A program made the position numbers and the translations under genes. Below, piece by piece: positions 1-9,141 of a stretch of DNA of 64,000 bases. Below the pieces are notes generated by a model. It was not told the DNA's origin and ran no database searches. It saw only the letters and a list, made by a program, of their open reading frames with translations. Origin of the DNA: Segatella maculosa DSM 19339 = JCM 15638 (GTDB taxonomy: Bacteria; Bacteroidota; Bacteroidia; Bacteroidales; Bacteroidaceae). Where the stretch lies: positions 40,661-104,660 of the forward strand of contig NZ_KB908329.1 in NCBI RefSeq assembly GCF_000382385.1, read 5' to 3'. The stretch's first letter is position 1. Each line of letters starts with the position of its first letter.

Positions 1-655
1 GAAGACTGAAACCAAGTCCCATGAAAATGACGGGAGCAGACAAGACGAAGCAGAGTTCTGTGATGCTTGTTTCCAATGCTTTACTCAAGGCATTGGCATC
101 AAACATTGAGTTCATGAGGTTTGCGCCCTCTCCGAAATCTTTGAAGAAAGCGGAATAGAAAGTGGAACTATAAAATAAGAACAAATATATCGTAAGAGGA
201 ATTAATATCACAAGCCCCAATAGCAATTTTATTTTTGCTCCCTTGTTTACTTCATAAGCCTTATTCCGTAAACTATTCTTTTCATTTTTCAGCTCATCAA
301 TGTTTTCTTTGTAATCAGTTTGTGCCTGCTTGCAGACGTTCAGTTTTTGGTTGAGGCATTCAATATCGTTTCTTTTCTGTTCTATCTGGCATTCTAAATT
401 TTTATGTTGCTGCTCTTGTAAATACTCATTCTGAACTTGCTCATGGTGAATGTAATTATAGACGTTGTGCAAATAGGGCACTAAAGTGTAATTACTTCCA
501 TTAGCAATAGCACAGACTCTTAAACCCCAATGATGATAGGTTTCTCCTTCTTGCTTGTTGTTCGGATTTTGAGTGTTGAGGTTTTCGTCTGGTTTGGCCG
601 GAGTAGCAGTGGTTTGGTTGAAGAGCTCACTGATTTTCATCTTTATGTTTGCCAT
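1..655 (-). CDS. Coiled-coil membrane protein, C-terminus beyond window
   Basis: An open frame reads from an ATG at 655 to the left edge, about 218 codons, with no stop. Residues about 1-70 are polar; about 75-140 are rich in Gln, Glu, Lys and Asn with a heptad-like pattern and look like a coiled coil. A hydrophobic segment follows (about 150-168, rich in Leu, Ile and Phe), and a second one begins near residue 200 and runs off the edge. It starts 7 bases after the stop of the TerB-like gene, so the two are probably cotranscribed. I do not recognise the family. A membrane-anchored protein with a cytoplasmic coiled coil is inferred. Confidence 0.75.
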   Translation of the reverse strand, partial: MANIKMKISELFNQTTATPAKPDENLNTQNPNNKQEGETYHHWGLRVCAIANGSNYTLVPYLHNVYNYIHHEQVQNEYLQEQQHKNLECQIEQKRNDIECLNQKLNVCKQAQTDYKENIDELKNEKNSLRNKAYEVNKGAKIKLLLGLVILIPLTIYLFLFYSSTFYSAFFKDFGEGANLMNSMFDANALSKALETSITELCFVLSAPVIFMGLGFSL

Positions 656-661
656 AGTTTC

Positions 662-1054
662 TTATTTTTCTAAAGATTTTATAACTTCATCTTCATCGGT
701 ATTCTCCTTTGCATTCGTAAGAAGAAAATCTATAAGATTTTCTATTTCTTCTTCTTTGATGCCATACATCAAGGCATAGCGCCGCAATAAGCTCCGTTCC
801 GACTCTTCAATCGCACCATCTGCCCATGCAATCAATGCCATTTCGTAGAGAATCTGTATTCGCTCTTGAGGTAGTTTGGGCATGGTGGCAGAAGTTCCTC
901 CAGAAGATATGATATGCCCCATCATCTCATTGGTCAGTCCATACTTCTCTAATCCGATACGATAGAGTGTTTCCATTTCTTTTGGATGTGCGATTCCGTC
1001 TGCCATAACCATGCGGTATAGCTCAAGGAATTGCGTTTGCCTGCTTATTTCCAT
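662..1054 (-). CDS. TerB-like small helical protein
   Basis: 130 residues, all predicted helical. Two repeats of the TerB/DjlA-type pattern are visible, an Ala-Asp-Gly followed by an acidic stretch: MADGIAHPKEME near residues 17-28 and WADGAIEESER near 77-87. In TerB proteins these acidic loops can bind metal. Members occur in tellurite-resistance and stress operons and as modules of membrane-associated complexes. Here the gene precedes a coiled-coil membrane protein by 7 bases, suggesting a cytoplasmic partner. No other ter genes are seen, so tellurite resistance should not be assumed. Confidence 0.6.
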   Translation of the reverse strand: MEISRQTQFLELYRMVMADGIAHPKEMETLYRIGLEKYGLTNEMMGHIISSGGTSATMPKLPQERIQILYEMALIAWADGAIEESERSLLRRYALMYGIKEEEIENLIDFLLTNAKENTDEDEVIKSLEK

Positions 1055-1107
1055 AAAGGTTTAAATATATTTTGCCCACTGTTTCCCAGAAGTAAGCGAT
1101 TATTAAA

Positions 1108-1365
1108 TGGAAAAAGCGTGGGAACTATTGAATGTTATCTCACTGAGGCTGTGGAAGTACCTGTACCGAATAACAAACAATAGCCCACGCCTATAGATAT
1201 ATCATGCCTTTTGAGAAAGGTATAATAATCCAAGCGTGAGCGTATTGCCATTATCCTCGGTACATTGAAACTTCCACATTTCAGTGAAGGACAATATTTC
1301 AAACGCTCTTTTTCAAAAGTTGAACTCTTTATAACGCACACCTTCACACAGATGTACTGGAGATT
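1108..1365 (-). ncRNA. Candidate structured RNA of about 250 nt
   Basis: A perfect Bacteroidetes -7 box (TATCTTTG on the minus strand, 1372-1379) would start a transcript near 1365. About 170 bases on, the sequence folds into a long bulged hairpin: 1170-1190 pairs with 1116-1138 (GCGTGGG, CTATTG and TGTTAT blocks against their complements). A run of five T on the minus strand follows immediately (1111-1115), as in an intrinsic terminator. The only ORF inside (79 codons) has no recognisable features. A promoter plus terminal hairpin with no convincing gene suggests a small RNA; a 6S-like RNA is one possibility, but I cannot confirm a family. Confidence 0.4.
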
Positions 1366-1371
1366 CAATTG

Positions 1372-1379
1372 CAAAGATA
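1372..1379 (-). promoter_or_regulatory. Bacteroidetes -7 promoter box
   Basis: TATCTTTG on the minus strand, matching TAnnTTTG. It faces the candidate RNA at 1108-1365. No coding gene starts behind it. Confidence 0.45.
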
Positions 1380-1685
1380 GGTAAATTTCCTTACTAAAAG
1401 TTTCTTTTCTGAAAAAACTTTATGCAGAAAGGTAATTTCTCATACTTAAAAATATCATTGTTCGCAAGCGATGACGTAATAACTTTCTCCATAAAGGCTA
1501 TTATAAACCGCTTACTATTGCGTTTTGATAACGTTGGTTATAAACGAGAAAGAGCCTTGCAGCAATATGCAAAGCTCTTTATTCTTATTGTGGACCAACT
1601 ACAACTAATCCACAATCTATCCAAATTGTCGAAAGCGAATTGTTTACCTTTCCGTCATATATATAAAAAGGTATAAAGGCTTATC
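1380..1685. other. AT-rich intergenic stretch, nothing supported
   Basis: This space downstream of the M16 protease holds an 84-codon plus-strand frame (1422-1676) without a promoter box, recognisable motif or protein-like composition. I see no gene, repeat or clear terminator here. Confidence 0.5.
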
Positions 1686-4502
1686 TTATTCCTTCGGCAA
1701 CATCACGACGGTGATTTTGCTTCCTGTTGCGAGGAAGGCTTTCACGAAGGCCGAGATGCTTTGCGGGGTCTGTGCCTCAACGAGCTTCTTGTAGTCGGTG
1801 TAGGTATCGATGCCCAGCTTGTCATACTCGTAGATGGTGCTGTTCCAGAAGCCATTGGTCTTGGCTTTGTCGTCAATCTGCTTGAGCATGACGGCTTTCA
1901 CCTTGCCGAGCATCTCTGCATCGCAGGCGTTGGCGAGCTTGTCAGCCTCTTCGGTCATAATCTTCAGGGCGATGTCCTTCTTTTCGGGCTTCATTGGGCA
2001 GACACCAATGAGTTGATAGCTCTTGTAACCGTCGTCGGCGAGGGAAGAACCGCCGTATGCGCCGCACGAGTAGGCTGCGCTTGCTTCCTCACGGATTTCT
2101 TTCAGATAAAGCATGGAGAGCACTTGGGCTGCCATGTCCATCTGAATGCTCTTCTCAAGTGTGTAGGGCAGGCTTTCGTTATGCCAAACCATGTAGGCGT
2201 TGGCCTTTGGTGTTTCCATCTTACGTTGGAAGATGTTCTCAACTTTACCCTTTACCATGAAGCGGTTGCGCTTTGAGGCAGTGTTGATGGTCTTGGCAGG
2301 CAGCGAGCCAAGGTAGCGGCAGATGAGCGGACGAATGGTTGCTTCGTCGTAGTTGCCGATGACGGTGAACTCCCAACCGCGTGCACTTGCGGTGCGTTCC
2401 TTGGCCATTTGCAGAATGCGGTCGTAGCTGATGTTCTTCAAATCTTTGAAGAGTAGCGGTGCAACACGGGGGTTGTGACCGTAGAGGGTGGCTGAAAGTG
2501 AATCGCTGAAAGCTGTCTCCGGAGAGAGTTCGCGGTTCTTCAACGCCAGCTCATACTGCTGCATGAGGTTGTTGAAGGCGTCGTTGTCTTTCTTGATGTT
2601 GGTGAAGTAGAGATATACCATCTGCAACATTGTCTCTACGTCCTTGGGCGTTGCGTTGCCGTCGACACTCATCTTGCGCTCGTTCATCGTCAAGTTTGCA
2701 TTGGCAATCTTGCCGGCGAGGGCCTTTTGAAGCTCGGTACTGGAGAAGTTTCCAAGTCCGCTGATGCCGATAACATCGTCGAACGTGTTGAAGTTTGCAA
2801 AGTCTTTGAGGCCGTATGTGGTAGAACCACTGCCGCCATTACCGCTCAGGAGCACTTGGTCTTTCTTGAAGTCGGTCTTCTTGAGAATAACTTTCACGCC
2901 GTTGGAGAGCTGCAGTGTGGTGTAGTTGAACTTCTTGCTCTTGGTTTCTTTCACGATTTTGCCGGCCTTGGGCAGCTGTTTGAGGAGCGGTTCGTTCTTC
3001 ACATTGTCCACGTAGGCTGTGATTTGTGCTGCGCGGGCAGCCTTCACAGCGTCGAGCAGCTGCTCTTTTGTGGGATAAACATTGCCTTCTTTCTCGTTGT
3101 TGAAGTTGATGATGACCATGTTGCTGTCGTTCTCTGGAATGAGTTCCTTGATTTGTTGGTTGACAGCTTCCAGCGGAATCATCGGCACAATCTGCTTCAT
3201 TGTTTGATAAGTGTACTCGATTCCGGGCATTGGTTCATTGTTCAAGAAGTGGCCAAGGCACTCACGATAGAACTGTGAATTGTAGCGTTTGTCTTTATTG
3301 CTGTATTGTTTATCGAGCCTACTTAGGTAATCTTGCTTGAAGCGGGCATATTCCGTAGCGGTGAAACCGAACGTTGCTGCACGCCGAGCTTCGATGAATG
3401 CGGCCTTCAAAGCGGCAGCAGTGAGGGTGATATCCTTAGGCGAAGCATCGATAGAGAAGGCATCCTTGGTCTTTGCAAAGATGTAGTTGCCATCGCCGGC
3501 ATAAGCATTCACGAACGGACAGTCGGCCTTTTGCGCAGCCTCGGTGTAGCGGTTGTTGAGCATGCTTGCGATAGCATTGTTCAGATATTCGTAAATCAGA
3601 TAGTTGATGTTGCCCTTCAGCGAGTCGGGGAACACGTCGTGCTTGAACATCAAGTCTACGCTTGAGCTCTGTTCTTCCTTGTCTTTGTCGATAATAACGA
3701 TGGGTTCGGCATTGTCGGGCACGGGTTCGTCAACGATAGGAGCCTCGTTCTCGGGATTCTTGATGTCGCCGAAGAGCTTCTTGATTTGTGCTTCGACCTT
3801 ATCCACGTCTACATTACCGATGATGATGAGGCCTTGATGGTCGGGATGATACCATTTGTGGTAATAATCCACAAGCTCTTTGCGCTTGAAGTTGTCCACC
3901 ACACTCATCAAACCGATGGGATAACGCAGACCATACTTGCTGCCGGGGTAGAGTGCGGGCAGGTTACGCTCGAACATTCTGCTTGAAGCACTCGTGCGAA
4001 GCCGCCATTCTTCGTGGATAACGCCGCGCTCTTTCTCGATTTCTTCTTGGTCGAGTGTCAGCCCGGTCGACCAATCGCGCAGGATAATCAGGCAGGTATC
4101 GATGGCCCCTGCACGCTGTGTAGGCACGTTGCTGATGTTATATACCGTCTGATCGATGCTGGTATAGGCGTTCAAATCGGCCCCGAACTCGATACCGTTT
4201 GCCCTGCACCATTCGATGAGGTTGTTGCCTTTGAAGTGGTCGGAGCCGTTGAAGGCCATGTGTTCCAAGAAGTGAGCCAAGCCACGCTGACTTTCTTCCT
4301 CCTGAATGGAGCCCACTTTCTGGGCAATGTAGAAGTTGGCACGGTTCTCCGGCCAGTTGTTGTGACGGATATAATAGGTAAGCCCGTTCGAGAGCTTGCC
4401 TATTCTCACGTCCTTGTCTACAGGGATAGTCATCTGCGGCTGTGCCTGAGCCGTACCGGCCAGCATCAGTAGCGCAGCTACCCATAAGTTTTTAAGTTTC
4501 AT
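1686..4502 (-). CDS. M16 family zinc metallopeptidase (pitrilysin/insulinase type)
   Basis: 938 residues, a full two-half M16 protein. Residues 1-20 form a signal peptide (MKLKNL, hydrophobic core, AQA before the cut), so it acts in the periplasm or outer membrane. The inverted zinc motif HxxEH is at residues 77-81 (HFLEH), and the usual distal Glu region follows (RGVIHEEWR). The second half lacks the zinc motif, as expected for the inactive lobe that closes the peptide chamber. It probably degrades peptides. A promoter box lies about 100 bases upstream. It is monocistronic as far as seen. Confidence 0.93.
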   Translation of the reverse strand: MKLKNLWVAALLMLAGTAQAQPQMTIPVDKDVRIGKLSNGLTYYIRHNNWPENRANFYIAQKVGSIQEEESQRGLAHFLEHMAFNGSDHFKGNNLIEWCRANGIEFGADLNAYTSIDQTVYNISNVPTQRAGAIDTCLIILRDWSTGLTLDQEEIEKERGVIHEEWRLRTSASSRMFERNLPALYPGSKYGLRYPIGLMSVVDNFKRKELVDYYHKWYHPDHQGLIIIGNVDVDKVEAQIKKLFGDIKNPENEAPIVDEPVPDNAEPIVIIDKDKEEQSSSVDLMFKHDVFPDSLKGNINYLIYEYLNNAIASMLNNRYTEAAQKADCPFVNAYAGDGNYIFAKTKDAFSIDASPKDITLTAAALKAAFIEARRAATFGFTATEYARFKQDYLSRLDKQYSNKDKRYNSQFYRECLGHFLNNEPMPGIEYTYQTMKQIVPMIPLEAVNQQIKELIPENDSNMVIINFNNEKEGNVYPTKEQLLDAVKAARAAQITAYVDNVKNEPLLKQLPKAGKIVKETKSKKFNYTTLQLSNGVKVILKKTDFKKDQVLLSGNGGSGSTTYGLKDFANFNTFDDVIGISGLGNFSSTELQKALAGKIANANLTMNERKMSVDGNATPKDVETMLQMVYLYFTNIKKDNDAFNNLMQQYELALKNRELSPETAFSDSLSATLYGHNPRVAPLLFKDLKNISYDRILQMAKERTASARGWEFTVIGNYDEATIRPLICRYLGSLPAKTINTASKRNRFMVKGKVENIFQRKMETPKANAYMVWHNESLPYTLEKSIQMDMAAQVLSMLYLKEIREEASAAYSCGAYGGSSLADDGYKSYQLIGVCPMKPEKKDIALKIMTEEADKLANACDAEMLGKVKAVMLKQIDDKAKTNGFWNSTIYEYDKLGIDTYTDYKKLVEAQTPQSISAFVKAFLATGSKITVVMLPKE

Positions 4503-4600
4503 GTATAAGTATTTTTGTTAGTGAATAAATCGCTTTACCATGCCGAAAGTCTGCACCATGCGCGTTTGTCTTGCGCTTATTGCGTGCCGTCGGACACTTG

Positions 4601-4608
4601 CAAAGGTA
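4601..4608 (-). promoter_or_regulatory. -7 promoter box of the M16 protease gene
   Basis: TACCTTTG on the minus strand (TAnnTTTG consensus), about 100 bases before the M16 start, implying a leader of about 90 nt. Confidence 0.55.
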
Positions 4609-4699
4609 ATATAAATAATGTAATTGTGTTCGTTTTTATCATTTTTTTATGCTGTTTCAGTATGAATTTATCATTCAGAAAGCGTTTTTCGGCATGTAT

Positions 4700-4925
4700 T
4701 AATTTTGACTTTGAACGTTGAGGTTCTTGACTTTGAATTTTGAACATTGAGTTTTGAACTTTAGGATTAGCCGAATGACCAGATAATTTGTAAGCAAGAG
4801 GCATGTAGGGACCTTGACTTTGAACATTGAATTTTGAATTTTGAACTTTATGATTAGTTCTATTAAAAAATGATTTGCAGGCAAGAGGCGTGTAGGGACG
4901 CACGGCTCGTGCGTCCGCTCCAGCA
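4700..4925. repeat. Composite dispersed repeat (families A and B)
   Basis: Two tandem blocks carry TTTGAACATTGA-type words ending in a GATTAG sequence (family B), then GTAGGGACGCACGG with its inverse CGTGCGTCC (family A palindrome, 4893-4912). The same composite occurs at 26340-26525, 26945-27180 and, in part, 32865-32895 and 41040-41070. The small ORFs across it are by-products. Function unknown. Confidence 0.8.
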
Positions 4926-5035
4926 CAGTTGACGAGTAAACCAGTTGACAAGCGAATGCGTTGCATGAACAATCAACTTGTTCACCCCGTTTACTCGTCG
5001 ACTGTCAACCGAATTGATTATCAACGACTTGAACC

Positions 5036-5117
5036 TTACGTCTCAAACTCACCCATTTTGCGCGCTAATATGGGTGAGATTAGCGTGCAAAATGGCCCAT
5101 ATTGCCGCACAAAATAG
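5036..5117. repeat. Dispersed palindromic repeat family C
   Basis: Alternating copies of CCCATTTTGCGCG, AATATGGGTGAGATT and TGGCCCATATTGCC form an imperfect palindrome. The same family is present at 13205-13290, 26820-26905, 32912-32995 and 37820-37905, always between genes. Confidence 0.75.
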
Positions 5118-5231
5118 CTGAGTTTGCAAAATAAAATGAACTGATATAGAAAATCAGATGCTAAAGACGAAGGCTGTTGCGCTTGTTTCTACCCTTTTAC
5201 CTTCTTACTTTTTTATCTTTTTGCTTTTCTT

Positions 5232-7430
5232 TTATCGGATAAACAGCAGCTCGCGATACTTCGGAAGCGTCCAAAGTTCGTCGCTCACCACGAGTTCCAA
5301 CTTGTCCACCTGATAGCGAATGGCCGCCATCTTGGGCGCAACGGTGTCGTGATAGGCAAAGGCTCGCTCGCGGGCACCCTCGATTTTGTTGGCCACCTTG
5401 CGGGCATTGACCAGCTCTTCCACGCCCGTTTCGATGAGTTGTGTGCGCTCTGCAATCTCTTTGATGATGTTGATGTTGCGTGCCGTGAGCTGTTTTCCCT
5501 CTTCATGTCCGAAGATTTCGATCATACTTTGCACGTTCTTGGCCAATTGGCTCTGATAATGTGTGGCGACAGGCACGATATGATTCATCACAAGGTCGCC
5601 CATGACACGTGCTTCTATCTGGATTTTCTTCGTGTAGGTCTCCCATTTCACTTCGTTGCGGGCTTCTAATTCGTTGCGTTTCATCACGCCCGTGGTCTCA
5701 AACATCCTGATGCTGGCTTCGTTCAAATAGCGGTCGAAGCAGGCCGGACATGACGATTCGCAATCGAGTCCGCGCTTCCGTGCTTCCTCTTTCCATTCAT
5801 CGCTGTAGCCGTTACCGTCGAAACGGATTGGTTTACAGGTCTTGATGTCTTCGCGAATCACGTCGATAATCGCCCCGGTTTTGTCTTCTCCCTTGGCAAT
5901 AAGGGCATCAACGCGCTGCTTGAAGTTGGTGAGTGCCTCGGCAACTGCGGCATTCAGCACGATCATTGCACTGGCGCAATTGGCCTCACTGCCCACGGCA
6001 CGGAACTCAAAACGGTTACCCGTGAAGGCAAAAGGCGATGTTCTGTTGCGGTCGGTGTTGTCGATAAGCAGCTCAGGTATCTCAGGTATGTCGAGCTTCA
6101 TGCCTTTTTTACCGGCCACGGTGAAAAGGTCTTTCTTGTCGGCCAGCTCAATATGGTCGAGCAAATCGCTGAGCTGCCTGCCCAAGAACGACGAGATAAT
6201 GGCCGGAGGAGCCTCATTTGCACCGAGCCGATGGTCGTTGGTGGCACTCATTACGCTGGCTTTCAGCAAGCCATTATGCTTGTAAACGGCCATCAATGTC
6301 TCTACAATGAAGACCACAAACCGCAGATTGTCCTCGGCCGTCTTACCCGATTTGTGAAGCAAAATGCCTGTATCTGTGGTCAAACTCCAGTTATTATGCT
6401 TTCCACTTCCATTGATTCCGGCAAACGGTTTTTCATGAAGTAACACCCTAAAATGATGCTTATGAGCCACCTTTTTCATTAGACTCATCAACACCATATT
6501 ATGGTCAACAGCGAGGTTACATTCCTCGAATATCGGTGCCAACTCAAATTGTCCGGGTGCCACTTCGTTATGTCTTGTCTTGCAAGGTATGCCGAGTTCG
6601 AGGGCTTGTACTTCCAAATCCTTCATAAAGGCCTGCACTCTTTCGGGAATGGTGCCGAAATAATGATCGTCCATCTGCTGGTTCTTGGCTGAGTCATGTC
6701 CCATCAAAGTGCGGCCGGTCAGCATCAAATCGGGGCGAACCGAGTAGAGATCTTCGTCCACAAGGAAGTATTCTTGCTCCCAACCTAAGTTGGTGCTGAC
6801 CTTCTTCACGTCTTTATTGAAGTAATGGCACACCTCTGTTGCGGCCACGTTCACAGCATGTAGTGAGCGCAACAAGGGCGCTTTGTAGTCCAAGGCTTCG
6901 CCCGTATACGAGATGAAGATGGTAGGTATGCACAGCGTATCATCAATAATGAACACCGGAGACGTTGGGTCCCATGCACTATATCCACGCGCTTCAAACG
7001 TATTTCTGATGCCTCCGTTGGGAAAAGAAGAGGCATCCGGCTCCTGTTGTGCCAGCAGTTTGCCCGAGAACTCCTCAATCATGCCACCCTTTCCATCGTG
7101 TTCCACGAAGGCATCATGCTTCTCTGCCGTACCTTCCGTAAGGGGTTGGAACCAGTGAGTGTAGTGAGTCACGCCGTGTTCCTGCGCCCATTGCTTCATA
7201 CCTTCAGCCACAGCGTCGGCTATCGAACGGTCGAGTCGGGTACCATTGTCAATAACATCCACCAGTTTTTCATACACATCAACCGGCAAATACTTGTACA
7301 TCTTCTGCCGATTGAACACATATTTTGCGAAATATTCAGACGGACGCTCCTTCATTACTGCCGTTTCTATCGGGCGTTTCCTGAACGCTTGGGCTACAGC
7401 CTCAAATCTTAAGTTTACCATTTTCTTCAT
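5232..7430 (-). CDS. glnN: Type III glutamine synthetase
   Basis: 732 residues, the usual length of GSIII (about 700-730), far longer than GSI. It makes glutamine from glutamate, ammonia and ATP in the cytoplasm. Class features seen: the N-terminal segment with RPSEYFAKYVFN, the glutamate/ammonia-site region NEVAPGQFELAP, the ATP-site region KPFAGINGSGKHNNWS, and a long helical C-terminal tail. It has its own promoter box at 7474-7481. It is the nitrogen-assimilation enzyme typical of Bacteroidales. No adjacent P-II or amt gene is seen. Confidence 0.96.
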   Translation of the reverse strand: MKKMVNLRFEAVAQAFRKRPIETAVMKERPSEYFAKYVFNRQKMYKYLPVDVYEKLVDVIDNGTRLDRSIADAVAEGMKQWAQEHGVTHYTHWFQPLTEGTAEKHDAFVEHDGKGGMIEEFSGKLLAQQEPDASSFPNGGIRNTFEARGYSAWDPTSPVFIIDDTLCIPTIFISYTGEALDYKAPLLRSLHAVNVAATEVCHYFNKDVKKVSTNLGWEQEYFLVDEDLYSVRPDLMLTGRTLMGHDSAKNQQMDDHYFGTIPERVQAFMKDLEVQALELGIPCKTRHNEVAPGQFELAPIFEECNLAVDHNMVLMSLMKKVAHKHHFRVLLHEKPFAGINGSGKHNNWSLTTDTGILLHKSGKTAEDNLRFVVFIVETLMAVYKHNGLLKASVMSATNDHRLGANEAPPAIISSFLGRQLSDLLDHIELADKKDLFTVAGKKGMKLDIPEIPELLIDNTDRNRTSPFAFTGNRFEFRAVGSEANCASAMIVLNAAVAEALTNFKQRVDALIAKGEDKTGAIIDVIREDIKTCKPIRFDGNGYSDEWKEEARKRGLDCESSCPACFDRYLNEASIRMFETTGVMKRNELEARNEVKWETYTKKIQIEARVMGDLVMNHIVPVATHYQSQLAKNVQSMIEIFGHEEGKQLTARNINIIKEIAERTQLIETGVEELVNARKVANKIEGARERAFAYHDTVAPKMAAIRYQVDKLELVVSDELWTLPKYRELLFIR

Positions 7431-7473
7431 TTTTATTCTGAACCTGCGTGATTCACTTCTGCAATTATGGTTG

Positions 7474-7481
7474 CAAATATA
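7474..7481 (-). promoter_or_regulatory. -7 promoter box of glnN
   Basis: TATATTTG on the minus strand, 44 bases before the glnN start, matching TAnnTTTG. Confidence 0.55.
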
Positions 7482-7584
7482 CGTTTTTTCTTTGAAGTTC
7501 TAATCTTTTACACGCATAAATACGATGTTTTTTCTTGCGGAAAGCTTTGTGGCCGCACGGATTGTATGCCTAGAGGACACCATA

Positions 7585-7609
7585 AAAATATAGGAAGACC
7601 CTATATTTT
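7585..7609 (-). terminator. Intrinsic terminator of the Bro-N gene
   Basis: Perfect 10-bp stem (AAAATATAGG against its complement, 7585-7594 with 7600-7609) with a short loop, 27 bases after the stop at 7636. On the minus strand it runs into a T-rich tract, as a terminator should. Confidence 0.7.
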
Positions 7610-7635
7610 CCCTCCGACTTTGGTTTGCCGGTCTT

Positions 7636-8493
7636 TTATTTCTCTTCAATGGCATCGGAATCTTGCAGGGGTGGTAGATAATCTTTAGCCTTTCTAGGAG
7701 ATATGACCGTGTGTCCCAGCTTGTTTTCCAACTGCTGTCGGGCGGCCTTAGCCACACTTCCACCGTCTTTCGCCACCTTCTTTTGTTCGTGAAAGCCATT
7801 GGGCTCGCACTGTTTGGAAAGTTCTGTGGCCGAAGCCTCGGCAAGAATATTGAATGCCATTTCCAAATTGGTCATGTTGTCGCGTAGGTTTTCTTTCTTC
7901 AAACCTTTGAATTGCTTGTATTGTTTGGTGGAGAAGCCACTCCATTCACGGGTGATGATGTCGGTGAGCGAGGCAAACTCAATTCCTTCTTTCACACCGG
8001 TTCGTTTCCATTCGTCGGTCAGTTCCTTACGCACCTCAATTGACTTAATGCGCTGGTTGATCCATGCTTCCGAGTAACCCAAGCGCCGATAGTCGGCAAC
8101 CGCCTGTTCAATAGATTGCTCAGGGTCCTGCATTTGATCGAGACGTGTGCTTGCCACCTGTGCCATCCATAGTTTGAAAGGCTCTGCTTTGGGCGACGGA
8201 ACGGATTGTATGAGACGGAACAACTGCTCGGTATCGGCCACATCGGTCAGTCGCATCTTGCCATCAGCCGCGCGAAGTTTCAACTGGTGACAGTTTGTCA
8301 CCGTTTCATTGCCCTCTTCTTTGAGCCGCTGTTTCAACTTATTCCAGTATTTACGGGCCGTGGTATAGTCCTTACTATCGGTCAACACAGCTGTAACATC
8401 AACGATGGAGAAGTACCATTTCTCTTTCTTGTCGTCCCAAACGGTACGTACTTTGCGTTCTTCAAAGAGCTTGATAATTTCTTTTTTGGTCAT
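7636..8493 (-). CDS. Bro-N domain protein (DinD/antirepressor-like)
   Basis: 285 residues. The first about 110 match the Bro-N pattern of phage antirepressors and DNA-damage-inducible protein D: VRTVWDDKKEKWYFSIVDV, then KDYTTARKYWNKLKQRL and a later W/L-rich helix (KLWMAQVAS). Bro-N domains bind DNA. The remainder is helical and charged, like chromosomal DinD-like proteins of Bacteroidetes. It stands alone with its own terminator and no phage genes around it, so it may be a domesticated or stress-induced protein rather than part of a prophage. Its target is unknown. Confidence 0.75.
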   Translation of the reverse strand: MTKKEIIKLFEERKVRTVWDDKKEKWYFSIVDVTAVLTDSKDYTTARKYWNKLKQRLKEEGNETVTNCHQLKLRAADGKMRLTDVADTEQLFRLIQSVPSPKAEPFKLWMAQVASTRLDQMQDPEQSIEQAVADYRRLGYSEAWINQRIKSIEVRKELTDEWKRTGVKEGIEFASLTDIITREWSGFSTKQYKQFKGLKKENLRDNMTNLEMAFNILAEASATELSKQCEPNGFHEQKKVAKDGGSVAKAARQQLENKLGHTVISPRKAKDYLPPLQDSDAIEEK

Positions 8494-8546
8494 GTGTAAT
8501 TCAGATTACGAATTTATTTTGATGGCTTTTGCTCCGAAGGTAAGCC

Positions 8547-8915
8547 TTATTTAAGATAAAATTGTGTCCTCGAGGCGATGATATCCTCCATATTGTCTGT
8601 TGCCCACGAGAGGAGTGCGTCGATAAGTGGCAGAAGGCTCTTGCCTTTCTCGGTCAAAGAATACTCCACGCGCGGCGGAACTTCGGGAAAAGCCTCACGA
8701 TTTATCAAGCCGTCGGCCTCGAGCATCTTGAGCGTAGCGGTGAGAATCTTCTGCGAAATGTCGGGAATGCTGCGCTGCAACTCCTTGAACCGTATGCTTG
8801 GTTGGCCCTCCAAGGAGAACAGAACCAGCATCGACCACTTATCACCCACACGCGACAGCACGTTTCGAACAGGGCAATCGGGATAAAGAGCATTACGGAT
8901 TTCGTTGTGTTTCAT
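8547..8915 (-). CDS. HxlR-family transcriptional regulator
   Basis: About 122 residues with the HxlR signature: CPVRNVLSRVGDKWSMLVL near the N-terminus (helix 1 with the conserved Cys), the helix-turn-helix around RFKELQRSIPDISQKILTAT, and the wing PPRVEYSLTEKGKSL. HxlR proteins bind DNA as dimers and often answer to redox or aldehyde signals through the N-terminal Cys. I prefer the ATG at 8915 (MKHNEIRN) over one two codons earlier. It is divergent from the cupin gene at 9142, so the shared 220-base space is a likely operator. Confidence 0.88.
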   Translation of the reverse strand: MKHNEIRNALYPDCPVRNVLSRVGDKWSMLVLFSLEGQPSIRFKELQRSIPDISQKILTATLKMLEADGLINREAFPEVPPRVEYSLTEKGKSLLPLIDALLSWATDNMEDIIASRTQFYLK

Positions 8916-9067
8916 TGTCATTCTTCTTTGAATTGTTTCACAAAATTAGCCAATGGAGTGTAGGTCACGAAAGTTTTATGGTTAAACAATGTAAAACATC
9001 AGCCAGAAAGACGCGCTGTTTGCCCATTACTTACCTCTTTGTAACTGTCTTTCCTTTTCGTGCCTAC

Positions 9068-9098
9068 TTGTATCATCGGCTGATAAAGCATACCTTTG
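9068..9098 (+). promoter_or_regulatory. Promoter of the cupin operon
   Basis: TACCTTTG at 9091-9098 with a TTG at 9068-9070, near the normal spacing of the Bacteroidetes -33/-7 pair. It lies 44 bases before the cupin start, in the divergent space shared with the HxlR gene. Confidence 0.6.
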
Positions 9099-9141
9099 CA
9101 GCGAATAAGAAACATTATAAACAACAATTTTAAGGAACAAG

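Noticed and set aside
662..1054. Tellurite-resistance gene
   Set aside because: Only the small TerB-like fold is seen; no terC, terD, terZ or telA accompany it, so the resistance label is not used.
1422..1676. 84-codon plus-strand frame after the candidate RNA
   Set aside because: No promoter box, no recognisable motif, and composition like the AT-rich surroundings.
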